5,125 nucleotides of DNA. It comes from Actinomycetota bacterium. Lineage in GTDB: Bacteria > Actinomycetota > CADDZG01 > WHSQ01. The notes beneath the pieces are model-generated. The model worked only from the letters and a program-made list of their open reading frames with translations, was not told where the DNA came from and made no database searches. Shown in pieces: positions 1 through 5,125 of this stretch (the first letter of the stretch is position 1; each line of letters starts with the position of its first letter). A program made the translations under genes and the position numbers. The stretch spans positions 1-5,125 of the forward strand of contig JADDQX010000194.1 in assembly GCA_016781115.1 (NCBI GenBank), in the 5' to 3' direction.

Positions 1-2
1 TC

Positions 3-269
3 GCTACCGATCAGGCGGCTCTCCTTGCGGTCATGGATCAAGCCGTGGACGCAACAGAAGCTGCATCTCGCGGTGTTGAGGAGTACCAGTTCGATTTCAA
101 CTGGCGCTACCCGTCCTACGACGAAACCCCGGGCTGGCGGACCTTCGAAGCCGAGACTGCAGAGATCTCCGACGCCTATTCAGCGGCGCTCTCCAACTAC
201 GAGGCCCGCAAGGAGGCGGTAGTCGAGAAGCTCTCGAAGAAGAAGCCTCTTCCCGAGCTGCCCGAATAG
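3..269 (+). CDS. Hypothetical protein, C-terminal part (5' end outside window)
   Basis: The reading frame is open from the left edge (first full codon at position 3) to a TAG at 267-269, giving 88 visible residues. An internal ATG at 33 exists, but the frame continues upstream without a stop (reading ATDQAALLAV before that Met), so the gene most likely begins outside the window. The visible part is strongly charged and Ala/Glu-rich. It has an aromatic stretch (QFDFNWRYPSYDETPGW) followed by a probable amphipathic or coiled-coil helix (roughly the last 45 residues) and a lysine-rich end, KLSKKKPLPELPE. There is no membrane segment and no motif I recognise. It ends 34 bp before the first possible start of the secreted protease gene, so cotranscription is possible. 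I assign no function. Codon use fits a real gene, but the product is unknown. Confidence 0.6.
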   Translation, partial: ATDQAALLAVMDQAVDATEAASRGVEEYQFDFNWRYPSYDETPGWRTFEAETAEISDAYSAALSNYEARKEAVVEKLSKKKPLPELPE

Positions 270-303
270 AGACGAAGCACGCTGATCATCAATCAGGTCG
301 GCG

Positions 304-2190
304 ATGAAATTAATGAGCGAAGGGAAATCAATGCGGCGAGGCGCGATCGTTCTCACTTTGTTACTGATGTCCGCGCTGGTGTCTAGTGCGCAACCAACGC
401 AAGCGGGCATTGCGTGCACGCCGGATACCTCAATCACGATTCAATCCGTGAAAATGCCTCCACAGGCGGAGAAGGGCAATGGGGGGACTTGTGCGGCGCG
501 TAAGGGGTTTGGCGACCGCAGAGCGGCGGCGATAGTGATGAGTTCTTCTCCCGCGGTTGCCTCGACGTTCTACCGTGACGCGCTGGGGCGAGACGCGGTC
601 GGGACGATGCCGCCGGTTGCGAACAGGACGACGAAGGCTCTTCCCGCCCCAGCCCTTCTGCCAGCGGACGACCTGACAGCCGCATTCCGTGCTAGTGAAG
701 TTTCCGCAGCCTCCTATGCGCTCCATAGAGCTTTGAGCGGCTTTCGCCTTAATCAGGTTAGGAGTGAGTTCGGAGACGTAGTCAAGCCCGGGCCACGAGA
801 TCTCACATTGATGCTGCGTGACCTCGCGGTGAGAGAAGATCAACTTGACGGTGCAGAGGCCGAACTCGCGGAACGCATGCTGAGTAGGCCCACGAGCGAT
901 GAATCGGGAAGCTTCGGCTACCAAGCCACAGCCGTGGAGCGAGTGGGGTGCACAACCAACGTCTGCGTGACATGGGTGGAGGGGACCGTTGACTCGCCCC
1001 CCACCGCTGACGCGAACGGCGACGGGACCCCGGACCAGATCGAGCTGACCGCGGGTGTCTTTCAGCAGGTGTGGGATGCGCAGGTTGGAGCCCTCGGCTA
1101 CCGTGCGCCGGAACCCGACTCTGCGGGACCCGACTCTCGCCTCGACGTGTATGTCTCCGATCTGGGTGCGGAAGGCACCTACGGCTACTGCTTGCCAGAA
1201 CCCTCAAGCGACACTTCCGATTGGAGTGCGGCCGGGCACTGCGGAGTCGACAACGACTTCTCCACTGCACAATTTGGGTCTTCGGGTGGACCCGACGCGC
1301 TGAGGGTGACGGCTGCGCACGAGCTGTTCCACGCTGTCCAGTTTGCCTACGATTTTCTTGAGGACGCGTGGCTTATGGAGGGAACCGCTGCATGGGTCGA
1401 AGATGTCGTTTTCGATGAGATCAACGACAACTATCAGTATCTCGAGACTAGCGCGCTGGCGATCCCGCACGTCCCCCTGGATCTTGCATCTCAGGAATAC
1501 GGAACCGCCTATGGCTCCTGGCTGTTCTGGCGCTTCGTAACTGAGTACTTCCAGGAGGACTTGACACAAGATCCCTCGATAATCCGGCGGGTCTGGGAAC
1601 GCGCTGACGGCAGTCCCGGCGCCCCGGATGATTACTCACTGCTGGCGATCGACAACGTCCTGCGTGAACGAGGCTCTAGCTTCCGATGGGCTTTTGCAGA
1701 CTTCACTGCCCTGAACAACTTTGCTGGCCCTTGGTACGAGGAGGGCGAGGGGTATGTGAACGAGGTCGGCGAACCGCCTTTCGTCGGTAGACTGCTGAGT
1801 AGGAGCAACCCCAAGATGTCGCAGGCACGTCGGCTGGACCACCTGACGAGTCATAACGTCTGGCTCCGACCCGGACGCGGACTTCTTCAGACCTCGAAGC
1901 TAGGGCTGGCGTTCGATCTTCCCGGCACGATCACCGGCTCCGAGGCGACCGTCCAGATCGTGTACTCCTCAGGCTCATTCGGTTACCGCAGTGTCAGGCT
2001 GGACTCTGGCGGGGCGGGGGTGACCCGTGTTCCGTTCGGACGGGGCCGTGTCGTCGGTGTCCTCGTGACGCTCACGAATGCAAGCAGGAGGGTCCATTCG
2101 TGCTTTCAACAGGAGACGCCGCTCTCATGCAGTGGATATCCCCGCGACGACGGACGGCCATACGTCATGGCGGCTCGCGTGTATCCGTAA
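304..2190 (+). CDS. Secreted putative zinc metalloprotease (MXAN_6640-like)
   Basis: Predicted exported protein of 628 residues counted from 304. A Sec signal peptide is visible: a basic n-region (MRRG), a hydrophobic core (AIVLTLLLMSALV) and a likely AxA-type cleavage near QPTQA-GIA, residues 34-35. Residues ~36-200 look like a propeptide or linker. D236-A-N-G-D-G-T-P-D-Q-I-E247 is a D-x-N-x-D-G calcium-binding-type loop. H339-E-L-F-H343 is the zinc-protease HExxH motif, followed by HAVQFAY. E359 in WLMEGTAAW is the probable third zinc ligand, as in other gluzincin-like families. Eight cysteines (38, 63, 216, 221, 296, 313, 600, 609) fall into close pairs, consistent with disulphides outside the cytoplasm. 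The last ~90 residues look like a beta-rich domain. This layout matches what I know as MXAN_6640 family putative metalloproteases; the substrate is unknown. The start is uncertain: ATG 304 has AGGT 5 nt upstream, while ATG 331 has GAAGGGA 5 nt upstream and gives a more compact signal peptide. Either is workable. The assignment is by motif, not by search. Confidence 0.85.
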   Translation: MKLMSEGKSMRRGAIVLTLLLMSALVSSAQPTQAGIACTPDTSITIQSVKMPPQAEKGNGGTCAARKGFGDRRAAAIVMSSSPAVASTFYRDALGRDAVGTMPPVANRTTKALPAPALLPADDLTAAFRASEVSAASYALHRALSGFRLNQVRSEFGDVVKPGPRDLTLMLRDLAVREDQLDGAEAELAERMLSRPTSDESGSFGYQATAVERVGCTTNVCVTWVEGTVDSPPTADANGDGTPDQIELTAGVFQQVWDAQVGALGYRAPEPDSAGPDSRLDVYVSDLGAEGTYGYCLPEPSSDTSDWSAAGHCGVDNDFSTAQFGSSGGPDALRVTAAHELFHAVQFAYDFLEDAWLMEGTAAWVEDVVFDEINDNYQYLETSALAIPHVPLDLASQEYGTAYGSWLFWRFVTEYFQEDLTQDPSIIRRVWERADGSPGAPDDYSLLAIDNVLRERGSSFRWAFADFTALNNFAGPWYEEGEGYVNEVGEPPFVGRLLSRSNPKMSQARRLDHLTSHNVWLRPGRGLLQTSKLGLAFDLPGTITGSEATVQIVYSSGSFGYRSVRLDSGGAGVTRVPFGRGRVVGVLVTLTNASRRVHSCFQQETPLSCSGYPRDDGRPYVMAARVYP

Positions 2191-2640
2191 CAAGCGGACT
2201 CCTCTTCAGGCTGCGACCCACAGCGTTTCTGAAGAAGCCGCCCAGCAGAAGGGCGAGAGGCTGACGGGGCCGCGTTCTACGTTTGTCCGCTCGCTGGTGG
2301 TGACGTGTGTCGTGATTCGCAGGACCCACTGCTCGAACACGCACAGAGTCAACATCGAGATAGACGTAGAGCGACGCTGATGTCTCAGCTACTCCACTGC
2401 CAGGGTGACCTCATTGACAATGAGATGAGGCCCACCTGTCACGAGTTATTCCGAACGAGTTGGCAGCGTCTCTTCGGGTGCTAGGCGGACGTCGAACGTC
2501 TTAGACGGCTGTCGGGTTCCCCGGCCACTCTTGAGGCTTCGGGTTCCACGCCCTCCGCTAGTTTTGGTCTTCCGCCTGTCGCAGGTCCTTTTTCCGCCGG
2601 TCAACGCGAACTTGTCACACCCGCCTGATGAGATGCCGGC
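2191..2640. other. 450-bp intergenic region with short inverted repeats
   Basis: I find no convincing gene here on either strand. Open frames that cross it are antisense or out-of-frame extensions of the flanking genes. Besides the hairpin at 2203-2235 it holds two short perfect inverted repeats: CTCATT-GAC-AATGAG (2410-2424) and GACGT-CGA-ACGTC (2488-2500). The octamer CGGGTTCC occurs twice (2513-2520 and 2540-2547). A TTGACA hexamer (2414-2419) lies inside the first inverted repeat, but no good -10 box follows at 16-19 bp. The promoter of the downstream three-gene operon should lie in this region or just upstream, but I cannot place it. No tRNA, attachment site or origin is recognised. Confidence 0.5.
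2203..2235 (+). terminator. Hairpin after the metalloprotease gene, possible transcription end
   Basis: Twelve bases after the TAA at 2190, TCTTCAG (2203-2209) pairs with CTGAAGA (2229-2235). Directly inside, GCTG (2210-2213) pairs with CAGC (2221-2224) around a 7-nt loop, leaving a 4-nt bulge GTTT. Its position just after the stop suggests a terminator or a 3'-end stabilising structure. No T-run follows (the next bases are AGCCGCC), so it is not a classical Rho-independent terminator. High-GC bacteria often use hairpins without a U tract, but this remains weak. Confidence 0.3.
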
Positions 2641-3219
2641 ATGCGGAGGATCCCTCGACCCCCAGATGCTCTGGAGCCGGTGGTCGGGTGGCGCGCATGG
2701 ACGGTCGCCCTTCGCGGGGCCAAGCCGCCCTACGAGTACTTCCTCCTCCCATTCGGCGGCCCTCACGTAATTGATCGGGCGTGGCAGGCAGGCGTCGCTG
2801 TCCCTGCGATCTGCACGTTGACGCCGTCTCACCGGCCGCCGTGGCCAGGGTGTGGATGCGGTTATTGGGCTTTGGGCTCCCTCGTTGAACTGATGGACGT
2901 CGTCCGGCCCGTGGTGACGATGCAACCGAGCATCGGTCCCGGCGTCATTGGCACCGTGAATCTATGGGGGAAGGTGGCGATCCACGAACGGGGGTACCGC
3001 GCTGAGTACGCGTACCCGAAGGAGTTGTTCATCGCGGGCGGGCTGGATCCCCATCTCGAGCGCACCTTCGTAGCGAGTGGGCTGGAGCGGTACGGAATGA
3101 GGGTTCGCGCAGCAGAGGATCTGGGTCTCGTCTTCGACCAACGTGGCTGCCCCGGGTCGCATCAGCGCTTGGCACGTAACCGGAGAGTAAGGCAGAGGAG
3201 GGTCGATGGACATAGGTAA
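2641..3219 (+). CDS. Conserved hypothetical protein with C/H/CxC cluster and WGKV-HERGYRAEYAYP motif
   Basis: A 192-residue soluble protein of unknown function. ATG 2641 is the first possible start, because an in-frame TGA lies at 2629-2631; there is no clear Shine-Dalgarno sequence. Near the N terminus is LEPVVGWRAW (residues 11-20). C58, H64, C71 and C73 (PSHRPPWPGCGCGYWAL) form a compact cluster that could bind a metal ion. Residues 109-126 read WGKVAIHERGYRAEYAYP, with H115 within. From memory, this combination (GWRxW start, C...H...P-G-C-x-C-G, then W-G-x-V-x-x-H-x-x-G-Y-R-A-E-x-A-Y-P) recurs in short actinobacterial proteins of no known function, but I cannot name a Pfam family. The tail after ~165 is Arg-rich and looks unconserved. 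It overlaps the next gene by 14 bp, showing translational coupling. Metal binding is inference. Confidence 0.75.
   Translation: MRRIPRPPDALEPVVGWRAWTVALRGAKPPYEYFLLPFGGPHVIDRAWQAGVAVPAICTLTPSHRPPWPGCGCGYWALGSLVELMDVVRPVVTMQPSIGPGVIGTVNLWGKVAIHERGYRAEYAYPKELFIAGGLDPHLERTFVASGLERYGMRVRAAEDLGLVFDQRGCPGSHQRLARNRRVRQRRVDGHR
3194..3202 (+). promoter_or_regulatory. Strong Shine-Dalgarno inside the end of the upstream gene
   Basis: AGAGGAGGG contains a full AGGAGG core (3196-3201) 4 nt before ATG 3206, and lies within the last codons of the 192-residue gene. It is the best ribosome binding site in the window and decides the start of the small ORF at 3206, which otherwise might be dismissed as too short. 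Confidence 0.75.
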
Positions 3220-3424
3220 AGAGATCGAAACGATTGTGATTGAGCCGCTGGAGACACCCGTGCCGGTGATGCCGCATGACCTTCCTGCGGCCGATCCGGA
3301 GCCGGTGCTGGTTCCAATCGAGCGGGGCTGCAGGCGTACGCTGGTCGCGGTGGATGTCCGGATGATGCCTCGATGTCCTGCGAGAGGCGGGCCTGTTGTA
3401 GCCCCGGACTGGCGAGAGGGATGA
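3206..3424 (+). CDS. Small Pro/Glu-rich hypothetical protein, 72 aa
   Basis: A small acidic-to-neutral protein whose first ~38 residues (MDIGKEIETIVIEPLETPVP...ADPEPVLVP) resemble a widespread style of very short actinobacterial proteins with an I-x-V-x-P-x-x-x-P-V-P core and Pro/Glu-rich tail. I know no function for these. The second half (residues ~40-72: CRRTLVAVDV..., MPRCPARGG) has a different, basic composition and may be a degenerate extension or a fast-evolving tail. The start is supported by the strong AGGAGG site 4 nt upstream and a 14-bp overlap with the gene before. Its TGA (3422-3424) overlaps the ATG (3421) of the next gene as ATGA, so it sits in the middle of a coupled three-gene operon. 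No membrane segment or signal peptide is seen. The position suggests a small partner or adaptor for its neighbours, which is inference only. Confidence 0.65.
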   Translation: MDIGKEIETIVIEPLETPVPVMPHDLPAADPEPVLVPIERGCRRTLVAVDVRMMPRCPARGGPVVAPDWREG

Positions 3425-4062
3425 CGACCCAAACCGAATTGTTGCCAGGACTGTGGGTGGATGTGCACACGACCGTCCACGAGTACTGCGTCAGAGACGG
3501 ACTGGCCTATCGTTACTTCGATTTGATCGAGCCCGGGACTGACCCCGATGATCTCGCTCCCGCCGATGTCTGGATCGCCAACAACCTCAACGCCCGGGTA
3601 CAGCTTGCGGAGTTTGCCGCAATCTGGGGCCGTGTGGAGGCGCACCGAGATGCAGTGAAGGAGGCGCTAAGGGCGGTCCCGGTGAGGGCGGCGATGTCGG
3701 GTGCAGATGACGCTGTGGTGCAGGCAGCGGGCACTCTCCTCGATCTCCTATGCGGCCCACGCGCCCATGGGTCACGGATTACGAAGATCCTGCACAAGAA
3801 GCGTCCCGATCTCTTCCCGATCATCGACGCCCGGGTGCAGCCGCTGTTTGACGCTGTCGTGCCACCAGTGACCGAGCGTTCGTGGTCGGAGTATTTCGCT
3901 GAAGTGGTTGGAGCCATCGGGCCGTGGGTCGACAGGAATGCACGCGTTCTTGATGAAGCGCGCGAGGGGTTCCCGGCCCTGTCGCGGTTACGTGCGTACG
4001 ACATCTGTCTTTGGAGGTCTGCCGGTGCGGTTGTCCCCATAGCTGAGGTCGACGATGTCTAG
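3421..4062 (+). CDS. DUF6308-like protein, possible helix-hairpin-helix fold
   Basis: A 213-residue soluble protein. I start it at ATG 3421 rather than the in-frame ATG 3373, because 3421 has GAGAGGG directly upstream and forms an ATGA stop-start overlap with the preceding small gene; the longer start would add only a Cys-rich MSCERRACC piece. The order of motifs fits what I recall of DUF6308. A Y-x-Y-F-D-L entry with the acidic DPDDLAPADVWIANNL stretch lies at residues ~28-58. KILHKKRPDLFPIIDARV is at 122-139, and LRAYDICLW ends at W198. The K-x-L-x-x-x-R-P-x-L-x-P-x-x-D block also resembles the region after the hairpin in HhH/OGG-like proteins, so DNA or nucleotide binding is conceivable, but no catalytic role can be claimed. 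It is the third gene of the coupled operon. Family placement is from memory and moderately sure. Confidence 0.75.
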   Translation: MTTQTELLPGLWVDVHTTVHEYCVRDGLAYRYFDLIEPGTDPDDLAPADVWIANNLNARVQLAEFAAIWGRVEAHRDAVKEALRAVPVRAAMSGADDAVVQAAGTLLDLLCGPRAHGSRITKILHKKRPDLFPIIDARVQPLFDAVVPPVTERSWSEYFAEVVGAIGPWVDRNARVLDEAREGFPALSRLRAYDICLWRSAGAVVPIAEVDDV

Positions 4063-4276
4063 GGTGGAAAACCCATAACGATCCGTGTCCTCACGAAGAG
4101 CGAGGTGCGTAGTTGTCGGACTGGGTACGAGATGAGGCGCACTCGGGATCGACTCCGGGATGAGATGCAAACCAGAGTGTGGCGGTTCCCAACACGTTCT
4201 TTTGAGCCTAAGTACACGTCGACCAAATCGCGGCGAAGAAAGATCCTAAGGAACATCGGGAAGGTTCAACGGTGAG
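4063..4276 (+). other. Gap between DUF6308-like gene and membrane-protein gene
   Basis: This 214-bp gap carries only the doubtful basic small ORF. GGGT-GGAAA-ACCC (4062-4074) overlaps the last base of the stop codon and could form a 4-bp hairpin, too weak to call a terminator. No clear -35/-10 pair is seen before 4277, so whether the membrane-protein gene belongs to the preceding operon is open. Confidence 0.4.
4105..4275 (+). CDS. Possible small, highly basic ORF, 56 aa
   Basis: Directly after the TAG of the DUF6308-like gene (4060-4062) the same frame stays open for 70 codons to TGA 4273-4275, one base before the ATG of the membrane-protein gene. Possible starts are GTG 4105 (weak GAAGAGCGAG upstream), ATG 4132 and ATG 4165; none has a good ribosome binding site. 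The product is very Arg/Lys-rich (for example MRRTRDRLRDEMQTRVWRF and TKSRRRKILRNIGKVQR). Its placement against the next gene suggests a coupled small gene. However, Arg-rich translations are also what random high-GC DNA gives, and short frames exist on the opposite strand here as well. I keep it as a candidate only. Confidence 0.25.
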   Translation: MRSCRTGYEMRRTRDRLRDEMQTRVWRFPTRSFEPKYTSTKSRRRKILRNIGKVQR

Positions 4277-5125
4277 ATGAACAAGCGGCCCCTTTGGTTT
4301 TCATCCCTTTTTCTGTGCGTCGCCTTAGGTCTTCTGGCCTATTACGTGTTCAGAGTCGCTTCCGAAGCACGGTCTGCAGTAGATGTCGCTGGTTTGGTTT
4401 TCTCAGCGGGAGCCCTGGCCGTAGGCCTATATGGTGCCGTGCTCGCTTCTCTGTCGTACAGGCTGCAGCGTGGGCGCGTCCCAAGGCCTGAGTTGAAGAT
4501 TGGGCTGCGTGACACAGCAAGCAAACGGCGTGTCGTACACCTGGACTTATCCGAAGTCACGTTTGACGTCGGGGGCGACCTCGAAGGACACGCCGCGTGG
4601 CTTGAGTCTCGGATCCCTAGCCGAATGGTACGAATGCTGCCAGGGGGCGTATTCGGTGGTATCACTGACGAGGATGTGCAGTCTTACCGCTCTAAGTGCC
4701 GGAAACACCTGACGGAGTACGAGGACTACCTGTGTGCTCGGGTCGCATCGAAGGCTTTTTCATCCCGGACGGCCCCACTCCTGCTCTCAGTCACAAACGT
4801 CGCGGCCGTCTCGGCCGAAGGTGCGACCCTGGTCATCGATTTGCCAACAGATGTGATGACGTTTGATGAGTCAGAATGTCTGGTGGAGCCGGATGCCCCC
4901 GATGTCCCTCAGGCTCCCAAACCGCGCTCTTTTTCGAGCCTTGGTTCCATCTCTTCCGTACTGGATCTACCGTCTCTCACGGAGCTCTACTCGTCATCCG
5001 ATATTCCTGGGGACTCAAACCCACCCAGGATCGACGTCTTAAGCGACGGCTCGTCACGCATTACCTATGAAATACCGGAAATCCGTCACCACCTGGGATG
5101 GACGAATGAAGATGCGCCGCTGCTA
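4277..5125 (+). CDS. Two-transmembrane-segment hypothetical protein, 3' end outside window
   Basis: ATG 4277 opens a frame with no stop up to the right edge, giving 283 residues of an unfinished protein. It is the only start available, because an in-frame TAA lies at 4247-4249; GGTGAG sits immediately before the ATG and AAGG 12 nt upstream. Residues 6-25 (LWFSSLFLCVALGLLAYYVF) and ~37-60 (VAGLVFSAGALAVGLYGAVL...) are two membrane helices joined by a short charged loop. K3 and R4 before the first and R62, R65, R67 and R70 after the second predict both ends in the cytoplasm. A soluble domain follows. It includes a beta-strand-like LLLSVTNVAAVSAEGATLVI (169-188) of the type found in beta-sandwich domains, then a Ser/Pro-rich stretch (~210-250) and a new strand-rich part (SRITYEIPEIRHHLGW) near the edge. 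I do not recognise the family. An anchored sensor or effector is one guess among several. Coding status is well supported by length and composition. Confidence 0.8.
   Translation, partial: MNKRPLWFSSLFLCVALGLLAYYVFRVASEARSAVDVAGLVFSAGALAVGLYGAVLASLSYRLQRGRVPRPELKIGLRDTASKRRVVHLDLSEVTFDVGGDLEGHAAWLESRIPSRMVRMLPGGVFGGITDEDVQSYRSKCRKHLTEYEDYLCARVASKAFSSRTAPLLLSVTNVAAVSAEGATLVIDLPTDVMTFDESECLVEPDAPDVPQAPKPRSFSSLGSISSVLDLPSLTELYSSSDIPGDSNPPRIDVLSDGSSRITYEIPEIRHHLGWTNEDAPLL

Noticed and set aside
430..924. 164-codon open frame on the minus strand (and 803-1270 minus)
   Set aside because: Both are antisense to the metalloprotease gene, whose signal peptide and motifs fix the coding frame.
2078..2380. 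100-codon + strand frame spanning the end of the protease gene
   Set aside because: It is out of frame with the protease, has no ribosome binding site, and its translation is Arg/Thr-rich without a recognisable pattern.
2414..2450. TTGACA hexamer as the -35 box of a promoter for the 2641 operon
   Set aside because: No TATAAT-like hexamer stands 16-19 bp downstream; the nearest AT-rich one (GTTATT, 2445-2450) is 25 bp away.
2511..2560. GGGTTCC repeats as possible tRNA T-arm or attachment-site sequence
   Set aside because: The bases after GGTTCC do not follow the T-loop pattern, no cloverleaf can be drawn, and no integrase gene is nearby.
2440..2560. Integron attC site before the cassette
   Set aside because: I could not find paired RYYYAAC and GTTRRRY core sites, and the overlapping operon structure is unlike single-gene integron cassettes.
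2446..2925. 159-codon open frame on the minus strand
   Set aside because: It lies antisense to the better-supported 2641-3219 gene, has Arg/Pro-rich low-information sequence, and no ribosome binding site or recognisable motif.
2962..3645. 227-codon open frame on the minus strand
   Set aside because: It crosses three coupled + strand genes with recognisable motifs; long antisense frames are expected in high-GC DNA.

Overview
The window is about 60% GC by eye and carries compact genes, all on the + strand. Codon use and protein types suggest a high-GC Gram-positive (Actinomycetota-like) chromosome, possibly an environmental lineage. This is inferred from protein style only: there is no rRNA, tRNA or other marker gene. 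No CRISPR array, insertion sequence, transposase, integrase or phage structural gene is visible.

Left part (1-2190): the C-terminal end of an unidentified charged protein runs in from the left edge and stops at 269. It is followed by a large secreted protein with a Sec signal peptide, a D-x-N-x-D-G calcium-type motif and an HELFH zinc-protease motif, resembling the MXAN_6640-type putative metalloproteases. A small hairpin lies just after its stop codon.

Middle (2191-2640): about 450 bp without a convincing gene, holding only short inverted repeats.

Right part (2641-5125): a tightly packed run of uncharacterised genes. (a) A 192-residue protein has a C/H/CxC cluster and a W-G-x-V...H-E-R-G-Y-R-A-E-Y-A-Y-P signature. 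(b) A 72-residue Pro/Glu-rich small protein begins inside gene (a) behind a very strong Shine-Dalgarno sequence. (c) A 213-residue DUF6308-like protein begins in an ATGA overlap with (b). (d) A possible very basic small ORF follows. (e) A two-transmembrane-segment protein starts at 4277 and is cut by the right edge. Genes (a)-(c) are translationally coupled and almost certainly one operon. Gene (e) may be its continuation after a 214-bp gap, or a separate unit.

No gene in the right part has a known function that I can name, so the cassette is the part of the window most worth a second look. Whether it is a functional system (defence, toxin-antitoxin, envelope) cannot be decided from the sequence alone.
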